NCBI GenBank assembly: GCA_031283785.1
Contig: JAITBC010000281.1
Location: 1-33,335 of the forward strand
Length of the DNA: 33,335 nt
Direction of reading: 5' to 3'
From: Tannerella sp.
GTDB lineage: Bacteria; Bacteroidota; Bacteroidia; Bacteroidales; Tannerellaceae
Below, piece after piece: positions 1-11,407 of the stretch (positions are counted from its first letter, which is position 1; each line of letters starts with the position of its first letter). A program made the translations under genes and the position numbers. The notes under the pieces were generated by a model. That model saw only the letters and a program-made list of their open reading frames with translations, made no database searches and had not been told where the DNA came from.

Positions 1-1
1 G

Positions 2-1891
2 GATGAAGCAAACAAACTGCTGGAAAAGTACCCCTATACGCAATCCGGAACAAATCCGCTGTGGGGCGTAACCAACGGCTCGCGTGACAATTTGGACAAA
101 CGCGATAATTTCCGAATGAACGCCTACGCCATCGTCAAGCTGCCTTGGTTGCCGGGTCTGAGTTACCGTTTCAACTATGCCGGTAATCTGGCTAAAGAGA
201 ACAGGGGCGATTTCTATTACGAAACGCACTATGTAAAAGAAGGAGCGTATGACGACGAATCACGCTACTCGCCCGCCGCATACCAGAACCTCCTCTCCAG
301 CGCCAACGGCAATATCGACAACCGGTCTACTACAAGCTGGGTCATCGACAATATCCTCAACTACAATAAAACGTTCGGCCGCCACACGCTTGACCTGACA
401 GCCGTCGCCACCCGCGACCGTAAGGACTACAAACGGGAAGTAATGCGAGGAAGCGACTATGCCGCCAACGGCAATACTACACTGGGCATCAACGGCCTGC
501 ACAAAGCAACCGTCCAGAAAGTGGAACTGGAAGCTAACAGGCGTTCCAATATAGGTTACCTTGGGAGGGCTTCCTATTCGTTTGATAATAAATATTTCCT
601 GACCGGCTCTGTGCGGCGTGACGGAGCTTCCGTATTCGGAGCCAATCAGAAATGGGGCGATTTCATGGCGTTCGGCGCGGCATGGAGGATTACAAATGAA
701 ACCTTCATGGACGGGGTAAAAGCCTTGAATGACCTGAAGTTAAAACTGTCATGGGGAAAGAACGGGAACCAGGGTTTAGACCCGTACGGCACACTGTCGA
801 CGATAAAAAACAGCGCCGAGGCCGACGCCCGTTATCAGTTGGGGAATAGCAGTACTATTTTATACGGTATGATCCCCGGCGCTTTGGGGAATGCCGACCT
901 GGGCTGGGAATCCACCGAATCGTGGAACACCGGATTCGAATCGGCCTGGCTGGGAAGTCGTATCTTCCTTGATTTGGATGTTTATTTCTCGAAGACAACC
1001 GATCAGATATTCGAACGTAATATTCCCGTAATGACCGGATTCAAAGTCATGAAATCATCCATGGGGCAGATTGATAACCGCGGCGTGGAAGTCACCCTGC
1101 GAACCGTAAATATTGAAAGGCCTGATCTGATGTGGATGACCGGCTTCACCTTCTGGCTGAACCGAAATAAATTAGTTCATTTGTACGGCGAAGATCTGGA
1201 TGGAGACGGTAAGGAAGATGACGATATATCCAACAGCAGGTTTATCGGAAAATCGCTGGGAGCTATTTACGGATATGTGCAGGATGGAATAGTTCAGGAA
1301 ACGGATACCGAATATATGCAAAAGAACGGTGTCTCGGCCGGCGTACCCAAGTACAAAGATATGGATGGCGACGGAGTGATTACGGCGGAAGACCGTGATA
1401 TCTTAGGATATGACAAGCCGAATTTTAAATTGAATATGAGCAATACCGTTTCATGGAAAAACTTCGATCTGTATGCCATGCTTACCGGGTCGTTCGGCGG
1501 CGGAGGCTATTATCTGAAATCAAACAAGGAAGCGTACATGACAAACGGATCCGGCCTCTTCAACTCGAACAGTATCTATATCCCCTGGTGGACGCCTGAA
1601 AACAAAAGTAACATATATCCTTCGGCGGTATTCGCCGGCGACGGCGGACGTTTCCAGGGCTTGCAAAACAGGGGCTTCGTACGCCTGCAGGACGTCACCT
1701 TCTCCTATACCTTCCGCCAGCCGTGGGTGAAGGATCTGAATATTCAGAATTTAAAAATGTTCCTGACTGCTAAAAATCTCTTTACGATCACGAAATGGGA
1801 AGGCGACGACCCGGAAGTCGGCACTACCGTGCGTGGCGGTGACTACCCCGTCCTGACATCTGTTTCCTTAGGCGTAAATATTAGTTTCTAA
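2..1891 (+). CDS. SusC/RagA-family TonB-linked outer membrane protein, C-terminal part
   Basis: This is the C-terminal 629 or so residues of an outer membrane TonB-dependent transporter of the SusC type, which imports oligosaccharides with a SusD partner. The reading frame is open from base 2, so the true start, signal peptide, regulatory domain and plug lie outside the window; the first internal start-like codon (TTG at 92) is not a real start. Visible family traits are long stretches of alternating beta-strand sequence, the repeated DGDG-type acidic loops near bases 1200 and 1360 (DLDGDGKEDDD and DMDGDGVITAEDRD, likely calcium-binding), and the aromatic C-terminus ending NISF, typical for barrel insertion. 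The stop is only 17 bases before the SusD gene, so the two are almost certainly co-transcribed. The family is clear; the specific glycan cannot be read from this protein. Confidence 0.95.
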   Translation, partial: DEANKLLEKYPYTQSGTNPLWGVTNGSRDNLDKRDNFRMNAYAIVKLPWLPGLSYRFNYAGNLAKENRGDFYYETHYVKEGAYDDESRYSPAAYQNLLSSANGNIDNRSTTSWVIDNILNYNKTFGRHTLDLTAVATRDRKDYKREVMRGSDYAANGNTTLGINGLHKATVQKVELEANRRSNIGYLGRASYSFDNKYFLTGSVRRDGASVFGANQKWGDFMAFGAAWRITNETFMDGVKALNDLKLKLSWGKNGNQGLDPYGTLSTIKNSAEADARYQLGNSSTILYGMIPGALGNADLGWESTESWNTGFESAWLGSRIFLDLDVYFSKTTDQIFERNIPVMTGFKVMKSSMGQIDNRGVEVTLRTVNIERPDLMWMTGFTFWLNRNKLVHLYGEDLDGDGKEDDDISNSRFIGKSLGAIYGYVQDGIVQETDTEYMQKNGVSAGVPKYKDMDGDGVITAEDRDILGYDKPNFKLNMSNTVSWKNFDLYAMLTGSFGGGGYYLKSNKEAYMTNGSGLFNSNSIYIPWWTPENKSNIYPSAVFAGDGGRFQGLQNRGFVRLQDVTFSYTFRQPWVKDLNIQNLKMFLTAKNLFTITKWEGDDPEVGTTVRGGDYPVLTSVSLGVNISF

Positions 1892-1908
1892 CCAACAACA
1901 AGTAGATT

Positions 1909-3699
1909 ATGAAAAAGATAAAAATAAATAAAAGTTTATTGCCGTCATTATTCCTGCTTATAGTGATAAGCTGCAATGATACGGATTTCTTAACGGAGAA
2001 GCCGGAAACATTTTATACCGTAGACAATGCCTTCTCCACATCCGAACAGGTTGACCAGGTCGTTCTCGGATGTTATTCACATGTCCGTAACATGTTCTGT
2101 TTTGATGAAGAAAATATGACATTTTATGCTTTCTGCGGCGGTAACGGGACGGATATGTATGATGTGGCAACGATCCGGAGAAGTAGCCGTTTTAATGATT
2201 ACGGTATCATCACTCCCAGTCATGAGGTTTTTAATAATAATTATTCTCACTGGTATCAGTTGATATCCAAAGCGAATCTGGCACTGTATGCGGCGGAACT
2301 GCCGCAGATTGTGTGGGCGTCGGCTGCGGATAAGGCTTACACGACGGCGCAGGCACGTTTTTTCCGCGCTTTTTGTTACAGGAATCTGGGCGAACTGTAT
2401 GGAGGCGTCCCGATTGTCACGGAAATCACAACTACTCCGCGTTATGATTTTGTCCGTACAAGCCGCGTAGAGACTTATCAATATGCTATTGACGAGATGG
2501 AGGACATCCTTGACGACCTCCCGGAGACGACGTCCGTCGCAGGACGTCTGGTACGCGGCGCCGCACAGCATAATTTATGCCAGCTTTATATAGACAAAGG
2601 GCTTGCCCTGGAAGCTGACGGTAAATCAGGCGAGGCGAAAACGGCTTATGAACGGGCTATCGGTTATGGGAGCGCCCTGATCGACGGTTCCGTATATTCT
2701 TTGATGACCGAACGCTTCGGCGCTCGCAAAAACGAAGGTCCCGATTATTATTATGCCAATACGGAAACCGAACAGACGCCGGATCGCCTTTATTCCGCCG
2801 CCGGATACGCCATAGAAGGTAATGTGTATTGGGATCTTTTTCAGGAAGGGAATCAGGATTACCAGCAGGGAAACAGGGAAGCCGTCTGGGTAGCGCAGTT
2901 TAATTATGCGGCCTATAAAGCGGAAGATGGAAAATCAAGGCTGCAGTATTCACGCGTATACGGGCCGGTATATCGCGATCCGCTGTCAGCCCACCTGAAC
3001 GGTACGCTCGAAGACGTCGGCGGACGCGGCATCGTACAGGTCATGCCGACAATGTATACCCGCGATATTATTTACGAAGGGAAGTGGAGCGACGATATAC
3101 GCAACTCGGAAGCTGTTCTGAAAAGGACGTTTCTCGGTAATGTCAAAACTTCCGAATATTACGGCAAGCCTGTCCCCTGGAGCGTGATCTATAAGGAAGG
3201 GCAGAGTCAGGATGCGATCGACGCAGCCGTAACCCAGTGCTTCCCTGTGTCGTGTAAAATATCGACGGATAAGTATACCGGCGTGGCTGACGGACAGAAC
3301 CGCAGTAACCTCTTCCGGGATGAGTATCTGATCCGCCTGCCGGAAACGATTCTCCTGCGTGCGGAAGCCAAAATGCGTGCGGGCGACAATGCCGGCGCCG
3401 CTGCCGACGTCAACCTGCTGCGCGCTCGCGCCCGGTGCGGGTATATGGTTCAGGTATCCGACATCAGCCAGAATCTGATTCTCGACGAACGCGCCCGCGA
3501 ACTGGTTTATGAAGAACGCCGCTGGAACACGTTGCTCCGCATGGGCGGGACAGTTGCCGTAGAACGTATCAAAAAATATGCCTACTGGGAAGATCCGCGC
3601 GCGACGCTGACGAAGAATTTCAACCTCTGGCCGATACCTCAAGTGGTGATCGATACCAACAAAGATGTAGTTATGGAACAAAATCCGGGCTGGAACTGA
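1909..3699 (+). CDS. SusD/RagB-family nutrient-binding outer membrane lipoprotein
   Basis: This 596-residue protein is the surface lipoprotein partner of the preceding SusC-type transporter and should form a lid that captures glycan. It begins with a lysine-rich n-region and a hydrophobic stretch ending in LIVIS followed by Cys at about residue 22, a signal peptidase II lipobox. The mature protein starts with an acidic NDTDFLTEKPE segment, common in SusD proteins. The family signature near the C-terminus is present: a LDERARELVYEERRWNTLLR-like helix, then a WPIPQ-type motif and an NPGW ending. Length is normal for the family. Its start is 17 bases after the SusC stop, and it is followed by a strong terminator, so the SusCD unit ends here and the next gene has its own promoter. 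Substrate specificity is not predictable from sequence alone. Confidence 0.95.
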   Translation: MKKIKINKSLLPSLFLLIVISCNDTDFLTEKPETFYTVDNAFSTSEQVDQVVLGCYSHVRNMFCFDEENMTFYAFCGGNGTDMYDVATIRRSSRFNDYGIITPSHEVFNNNYSHWYQLISKANLALYAAELPQIVWASAADKAYTTAQARFFRAFCYRNLGELYGGVPIVTEITTTPRYDFVRTSRVETYQYAIDEMEDILDDLPETTSVAGRLVRGAAQHNLCQLYIDKGLALEADGKSGEAKTAYERAIGYGSALIDGSVYSLMTERFGARKNEGPDYYYANTETEQTPDRLYSAAGYAIEGNVYWDLFQEGNQDYQQGNREAVWVAQFNYAAYKAEDGKSRLQYSRVYGPVYRDPLSAHLNGTLEDVGGRGIVQVMPTMYTRDIIYEGKWSDDIRNSEAVLKRTFLGNVKTSEYYGKPVPWSVIYKEGQSQDAIDAAVTQCFPVSCKISTDKYTGVADGQNRSNLFRDEYLIRLPETILLRAEAKMRAGDNAGAAADVNLLRARARCGYMVQVSDISQNLILDERARELVYEERRWNTLLRMGGTVAVERIKKYAYWEDPRATLTKNFNLWPIPQVVIDTNKDVVMEQNPGWN

Positions 3700-3720
3700 T
3701 GTTGACGGAATGACATAACA

Positions 3721-3771
3721 ACTCCCTCTTTTTGCTTTTCAATGGAAAAGTGAAAAGAGGGATTGTTTTTT
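3721..3771 (+). terminator. Rho-independent terminator after the SusCD pair
   Basis: A long hairpin has CCCTCTTTT-TG-CTTTTC in the left arm (from 3724) and GAAAAG-TG-AAAAGAGGG in the right arm (to 3761), with a 4-base AATG loop and one internal two-base mismatch. It is followed by a T-run at 3766-3771. It lies 22 bases after the SusD stop codon. Confidence 0.85.
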
Positions 3772-3836
3772 AATGACGGCTGCGCAGGGTTAAAATATAA
3801 ATAGTACGTGATAAAGATTCGTATAACGGACACGCA

Positions 3837-3868
3837 TTTGGAAATTGTAAAAATTCCTTGTATATTTG
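3837..3868 (+). promoter_or_regulatory. Bacteroides-type promoter of the GH78 gene
   Basis: TTTG at 3837-3840 (-33 box) is followed after exactly 20 bases by TATATTTG at 3861-3868, a full match to the TAnnTTTG -7 consensus of the Bacteroides primary sigma factor. The predicted transcript begins near 3875, which excludes the TTG at 3858 as a start and favours ATG at 3906 or 3894. Confidence 0.75.
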
Positions 3869-3905
3869 TCCCATAAAATATTTGTCTGATAAAATGATTA
3901 TACAC

Positions 3906-6185
3906 ATGAAATTTTTTAACATAACTGTATCTGCATTTTTATTATCTTTTGCACTTCAGGCTGCCGGTAGTAAACCGTATGGCCTGTTAACGGATTTGAT
4001 TGAACATACGGATTATACGTGGCACAACGGCTACGTATCGAGTGTGCCTGTCTGGCAGACGGACGAGGCGATAGAAACGCTTCAATATGTTGAAATCCGT
4101 TCCGCCTATCCTTCGTTTAGCTGGATAGTTCCGGGCAAAGCGAATGTAACGTACCAGACTTCTTACAGGATTATTGTTTCCGATAATCCTGTGGACGCCA
4201 TTTCGGGAAAGGGTAACATATGGGATAGCGGCGTCGTGGAAAGCCGCCGCTCTACTTCCATATCATACGGAGGAGAAGCCCTGCAGCCGGGGAAAAATTA
4301 TTTCTGGCGCGTGAAAACCGTTACCGGCACGGAAGGCGAAAGCGAATGGTCGGATATGAAGGCATTCCGTACGGCCGCTGAAATGTCGGAATACGCCGCC
4401 GGCCATTATCCACAGGTAAAATCGCTGGAGCATCCCGTTCATATAAAGACCGACGGCGTATCGACGGCGCTTGTGGATTTCGGAAAAGACGCTTTCGGAC
4501 AACCGGTTCTGACGCTGACGTCGGATTCGGATAAAGACAGCGTCGTTGTTCATCTGGGGGAATGTCTGTCGGAGGACGGGCGGGTGGACAGGAATCCCGG
4601 CGGAACCATACGCTATCACCGTTATGCGCTCGGACTGATGAAAGGAACGCATACGTACCGCATAAAAATAGCGAAAGACAGGCGCAATACCGGGCGTGCG
4701 GCTATTTTGATCCCTGATTATGCAGGCGAAGTATTGCCTTTCCGATATTGCGAAATCGAAGGTTACGAAAAGCCGCTGACGATGTCCGACGTCGTGCGCG
4801 AGACGGTTCATTATCCGTTCGACGAGTCGGCTTCCTTTTTCGAATGTAGTAATGATACGCTCAATCAAATCTGGGAACTGTGTAAATATTCGGTGAAAGC
4901 GACTTCGTTTCTTGGCATTTATGTCGACGGCGACCGCGAGCGTATCCCTTATGAAGCGGATGCTTTGATTAATCAACTTTGCCATTATGGGGTAGACCGG
5001 GAATATTCGATAGCGCGGCGTTCGCATGAATACTTGCTTGAATATCCCACGTGGCCTACGGAATGGATATTGCAGGCGGTGATGATTGCATGGTACGATT
5101 ACATGTATACCGGCGACAACCGCTCGTTGAAAGCGAATTATGACATCCTGAAAAACCGGACGCTGTTACGGCTAAGGGAGAAAAACGGTTTGATAAGTAC
5201 CACAACAGGACTTCAGACGCCGGAATTTTCAACGTCAATCCGTTTTGCCGGGAACATCCGGGATATCGTAGACTGGCCGCATACGGGTATTCTTGGCTTA
5301 AACAAGCAGGAAGGCGGCGAGGCCGACGGTTTTGTCTTCACCGATTATAATGCCGTAACCAACGCATATCATTATGAAGCGTTGCAGCTGATGAGCCATA
5401 TCGCGGAGACGCTGAATCAAAAAGATGATGCGGCGTATTTCAATACGGAAGCCGGCCGTTTCCTCACCCGTTATAATAAAACGTTCTTTGACCGCCGGAA
5501 AGGTTATTATGTGGACGGCGACACGACCGATCATTCGTCATTGCATGCAAATATGTTCCCCGTGGCGTTCGGTATGGCGCCTGCAGGCAAGTTGAAAAAC
5601 ATCCTGGCCTTCATGCAAAGCCGTAAGATGGCATGTAGCGTATACGGATCACAGTTTCTGATGGATGCTTTGTACGAAGCTTCGGATGCGGAATATGCGC
5701 TTCACCTGCTGACAAAAACGGACGACCGAAGCTGGTACAACATGATACGCGCAGGCTCTACAATATCGCTGGAAGCATGGGATAATAAGTATAAACCGAA
5801 TCAGGACTGGAATCATGTCTGGGGAGCTGCTCCCGCTAATATCATTCCGCGAAAACTGATGGGCGTAGAGCCGTTACTGCCGGGGTTTGACAAAGTACGT
5901 ATCCGGCCGCAGCCGGCATCCCTCTCCCGCGCAAAGGCAGTGATCCCTACAATAAAAGGCGCGATCTGCATAGAAATTGAAAATAGAAACGGCGAATACC
6001 GTATGCTGCTGACAACGCCGGCGAATATGGAGAGTGAGGTCTATCTCCCTCTGTTATCGGACAAATATGAAGTGAAAAACAACGGCGTCGTGCAGGAAAC
6101 GACAAAAATGAAAGGTGCGCCGTTCATTTATCTGGGAAGTCTTCCGCCGGGGAATTATACGATAGAGATGAAAACAACCAAATAA
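3906..6185 (+). CDS. Secreted alpha-L-rhamnosidase, GH78-like
   Basis: The protein (759 residues from ATG 3906) should hydrolyse terminal alpha-L-rhamnose from glycans, by GH78 family knowledge. From 3906 it starts with a clear signal peptide (MKFFNITVSAFLLSFALQAA); ATG 3894 would add four residues, MIIH. An Fn3/Ig-like N-terminal domain (roughly residues 45-155, with the YFWRVK motif usual in bacterial rhamnosidases) is followed by a beta-sandwich and then an (alpha/alpha)6 catalytic region. The catalytic region has VDGDRERIPYEADALINQ around residue 345; E345 in RER fits the general acid position. It also has STISLEAWD with E623 as the likely second catalytic Glu, then a C-terminal beta domain with the family phrase FDKVRIRPQP. 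It follows the SusCD terminator and has its own promoter, consistent with a utilisation locus. Subfamily and exact linkage are uncertain. Confidence 0.85.
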   Translation: MKFFNITVSAFLLSFALQAAGSKPYGLLTDLIEHTDYTWHNGYVSSVPVWQTDEAIETLQYVEIRSAYPSFSWIVPGKANVTYQTSYRIIVSDNPVDAISGKGNIWDSGVVESRRSTSISYGGEALQPGKNYFWRVKTVTGTEGESEWSDMKAFRTAAEMSEYAAGHYPQVKSLEHPVHIKTDGVSTALVDFGKDAFGQPVLTLTSDSDKDSVVVHLGECLSEDGRVDRNPGGTIRYHRYALGLMKGTHTYRIKIAKDRRNTGRAAILIPDYAGEVLPFRYCEIEGYEKPLTMSDVVRETVHYPFDESASFFECSNDTLNQIWELCKYSVKATSFLGIYVDGDRERIPYEADALINQLCHYGVDREYSIARRSHEYLLEYPTWPTEWILQAVMIAWYDYMYTGDNRSLKANYDILKNRTLLRLREKNGLISTTTGLQTPEFSTSIRFAGNIRDIVDWPHTGILGLNKQEGGEADGFVFTDYNAVTNAYHYEALQLMSHIAETLNQKDDAAYFNTEAGRFLTRYNKTFFDRRKGYYVDGDTTDHSSLHANMFPVAFGMAPAGKLKNILAFMQSRKMACSVYGSQFLMDALYEASDAEYALHLLTKTDDRSWYNMIRAGSTISLEAWDNKYKPNQDWNHVWGAAPANIIPRKLMGVEPLLPGFDKVRIRPQPASLSRAKAVIPTIKGAICIEIENRNGEYRMLLTTPANMESEVYLPLLSDKYEVKNNGVVQETTKMKGAPFIYLGSLPPGNYTIEMKTTK

Positions 6186-6209
6186 TACGCAAATTTGTCA
6201 CTGCCTCGG

Positions 6210-6237
6210 CTCGTTCGCCGGCAATGGCGGCCTTTTT
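6210..6237 (+). terminator. Probable terminator after the GH78 gene
   Basis: A short GC-rich hairpin (for example CGCC/GGCG around the GGCAAT loop, 6216-6229) is followed by CC and five Ts at 6233-6237. It lies about 30 bases after the stop of the rhamnosidase gene. The stem is short, so the call is moderate. The reverse direction shows no T-run, so it does not look bidirectional. Confidence 0.5.
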
Positions 6238-6357
6238 GTATGAATAACCGTGCAGATTGCGGGTTAAGTATTGTGATTGATTCGATGAACCTTTCCGGTC
6301 TGGCAATAAGTCTGTTCGGCCGGCAGTGCGTCATTAGTCGAACTGATCCAAACTATT

Positions 6358-7488
6358 TCATTTTATATTGAATATGTCTATCTGAAACTGTTCAAAATCC
6401 GTATCATTGTTTAATGCATTATCTTTTGCAATGAACAAGCCGTTACTTAACATGCCCCAACAATTGAAATAGTTATATTTTCGGCTGTCGAGTTTCGTTT
6501 CGTTAATAACTTCGAACTTTTCGTTATACACCATAAGATAGATGTCTTTACTTAAATAAAGAGTACGGAAATCAGTCTGGGCGTTATATTCGATGCGGTC
6601 AAGGTGCAACCTGTAATAAATGTTTTTCAAGGGATCGTGTAATATATCGAAAAAATGCACATTTTCATTAATATGTCTTTCACCTTCCGGCATGTCGAAA
6701 TTCGTTTTCAGCTTAGAGACTTCGTTTGATGTATGGCGACTTTTCCCTCCGTGAATCGAAGTTTTACCGGATTCAATATTTATGACATAAATATTCGATT
6801 CGACGGGGAAATTGTAAATGATCGTTTTATTGGTATACGTTACATTCGGGGCCTGCTTCCACCCGTAATCATTTCTGAAGTCTTTTTCTGTGATGGTATT
6901 TACAGGATATGTCTTAGTGGAATAATCCGGCAGGGAGAGTTCTGTTACAAAAAAACTGTTTTTCTCGTTCCTGACGGATAATGTCAAAAAAAACAGGGAG
7001 TTCCTGTCGGAATTGTAAAATAATTTAGACGTACAAATAGAGAAATTAGTCATTACAAAGGAGACTCCATTGTTTAAGGAAGGTATATTTATCCGTTCTT
7101 TTACTTTGCCTGTTGAATCGATAAGCGATATAATGTTGTTTGTACCGTATATCCGGATACTATCAGCCGAATGAGCGTGGAATCCCTGTATTTCGTTGAT
7201 TCCATCAGAACCTTCGTGCATTAGTTCGATATGGGAAACGGTTTGTTTATTTACGTTGAAATTGTCTAAAGCGTGGGTCTTATAATTATAAGCAAGGATA
7301 TAATTATCATTGTCGTGTGTGTAGGTAGAAAGCCTGTCGTATGAATTAATCGTGACACTGTCAATGGGAATATCGACCTTCGTTAAGGATAAAAATACCG
7401 GCTCTCCGTAACCGTTTTCAATTAACGAAACTTCTCTTTTGCAGGAAAGAGACAAAAGTATGAGTAATAAAAAGTATGTTGACTTCAT
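6358..7488 (-). CDS. DUF4221-like lipoprotein of unknown function
   Basis: This 376-residue protein has a signal peptide ending LILLSLS before Cys at about residue 16, a lipobox, so it should be an envelope lipoprotein. The rest is rich in short beta strands with many aromatic and Asn/Asp turns, including an SVTINSYDRLSTYTHDNDNYI segment and repeated strand-turn units such as IRIYGTNNIISLIDSTGKV. This resembles the beta-propeller-like lipoproteins annotated as DUF4221 or 6-bladed beta-propeller proteins in Bacteroidetes. No catalytic motif is visible. It points the same way as the GH2 gene, 115 bases downstream of it, and converges with the GH78 gene. A large perfect hairpin lies immediately upstream of its start. 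Family assignment is from general resemblance and is moderately secure; function is unknown. Confidence 0.6.
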   Translation of the reverse strand: MKSTYFLLLILLSLSCKREVSLIENGYGEPVFLSLTKVDIPIDSVTINSYDRLSTYTHDNDNYILAYNYKTHALDNFNVNKQTVSHIELMHEGSDGINEIQGFHAHSADSIRIYGTNNIISLIDSTGKVKERINIPSLNNGVSFVMTNFSICTSKLFYNSDRNSLFFLTLSVRNEKNSFFVTELSLPDYSTKTYPVNTITEKDFRNDYGWKQAPNVTYTNKTIIYNFPVESNIYVINIESGKTSIHGGKSRHTSNEVSKLKTNFDMPEGERHINENVHFFDILHDPLKNIYYRLHLDRIEYNAQTDFRTLYLSKDIYLMVYNEKFEVINETKLDSRKYNYFNCWGMLSNGLFIAKDNALNNDTDFEQFQIDIFNIK

Positions 7489-7504
7489 GTTTTTTTTGGG
7501 GTAA

Positions 7505-7548
7505 AGGATAAGTAAGGGACAAATGCCAATGCGTCCCTTACTTATCCT
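7505..7548 (-). other. Perfect 16-bp stem-loop between the GH2 and DUF4221 genes
   Basis: AGGATAAGTAAGGGAC (7505-7520) is the exact reverse complement of 7533-7548, with a 12-base loop. On the minus strand the hairpin is 55 bases after the GH2 stop and 16 bases before the DUF4221 ATG. It is not followed by a T-run on that strand; the bases after it read TTTACCCC and then an A-run. It is therefore not a classical intrinsic terminator. It could stabilise the upstream mRNA end, attenuate, or control access to the downstream start. Confidence 0.7.
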
Positions 7549-7603
7549 CAGGTATTACAGTCGATTAACATGAAAACCGGAGAAATTATTCCTGAATGTT
7601 TTT

Positions 7604-10723
<3,120 letters not shown>

Positions 10724-10752
10724 TTATAATGGTTTAATGACAATTGCGGGCG

Positions 10753-10760
10753 TAAAGATA
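10753..10760 (-). promoter_or_regulatory. Possible -7 element for the GH2 gene
   Basis: On the minus strand this reads TATCTTTA, one base from TAnnTTTG. No good TTTG is seen at the expected distance upstream, so this is tentative. Its position would give a leader of about 30 bases. Confidence 0.3.
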
Positions 10761-10868
10761 GGAATTATTGTGGAAAGGACTTTAAATATATGAAATTAAT
10801 TTCGTCTTTTTCTTCTATAAATTTTGTCGGATAATTTTGTTTGTGTGTGTAATCTGAAAAATTAATGC

Positions 10869-10876
10869 TAACTTTG
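10869..10876 (+). promoter_or_regulatory. -7 element of the YqeY gene promoter
   Basis: TAACTTTG is an exact match to the TAnnTTTG consensus, 30 bases upstream of the start. The -33 region is weak: a TTGTGTGTG stretch occupies the expected place, and the nearest true TTTG (10840-10843) is about five bases too far. Confidence 0.55.
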
Positions 10877-10906
10877 TGACTGTTTAACAGTAAAAAATAA
10901 TGTCAT

Positions 10907-11356
10907 ATGAGTTTATTCGATCAGATTAGCAGCGATATAAGGGCTGCAATGTTAGCAAAAGACAAAGTGAGGCTGGAGGCGCTTCGTAATGTGAAGAAGT
11001 TTTTTCTGGAGGCGAAAACGGCTCCCGGTGCGAATGATACGTTAACGGACGATGAGGCGTTGAAGATTATCCGGAAATTAGTGAAACAGGGAAAAGATTC
11101 CGCACGGATATATGCGGAACAGAACCGCCCGGAACTGGCGGAGGAGGAACGTGGGCAGGTGTGCGTTCTTGAAAGTTATCTGCCGAAGCAGCTGTCGCCG
11201 GAGGAAATTGAGGCGGAGCTGAAAAAAATAATTGCAGAGGTGGGCGCTTCCGATCCGAAAGATATGGGAAAGGTTATGGGAGCGGCAACGAAAGCGCTGT
11301 CAGGCAAAGCCGAAGGACGCGCTATTTCGGAAACCGTAAAACGACTGCTGGGGTAA
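10907..11356 (+). CDS. YqeY/GatB-related domain protein
   Basis: This 149-residue cytoplasmic protein matches the YqeY family along its full length. It has a helical N-terminus (SLFDQISSDIRAAMLAKDKVRLEALRNVK), a middle section with the characteristic IRKLVKQGKDSARIYAEQNRPELAEEE, the ESYLPKQLSPEEIE motif, and the C-terminal MGKVMGAATKALSGKAEGR segment shared with the tRNA-binding tail of the GatB amidotransferase subunit. The family role is not settled; a link to tRNA or amidotransferase function comes from homology only. It has a near-consensus promoter and is followed 51 bases later by the CstA gene in the same direction, so both may share a transcript. Length is standard and no oddities are seen. 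Confidence 0.9.
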   Translation: MSLFDQISSDIRAAMLAKDKVRLEALRNVKKFFLEAKTAPGANDTLTDDEALKIIRKLVKQGKDSARIYAEQNRPELAEEERGQVCVLESYLPKQLSPEEIEAELKKIIAEVGASDPKDMGKVMGAATKALSGKAEGRAISETVKRLLG

Positions 11357-11371
11357 ACGGTTAATTCTATA

Positions 11372-11404
11372 AACTGTTGTTGAAAAATCTGTAACTGTTG
11401 TTGA
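11372..11404 (+). repeat. Two copies of a 12-base repeat before the CstA gene
   Basis: AACTGTTGTTGA occurs at 11372-11383 and again at 11393-11404, spaced 21 bases start to start. The second copy ends three bases before the CstA start codon. It could be a small tandem duplication or a binding site for a regulator. Confidence 0.6.
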
Positions 11405-11407
11405 GAA

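Noticed and set aside
3858..3905. Upstream TTG start for the rhamnosidase
   Set aside because: It overlaps the promoter -7 box, so it would lie before the predicted transcript start, and it would bury the signal peptide behind an unneeded extension.
4263..5027. A 254-residue minus-strand open frame
   Set aside because: It is antisense to the rhamnosidase, which has clear catalytic motifs. No promoter or family features support it.
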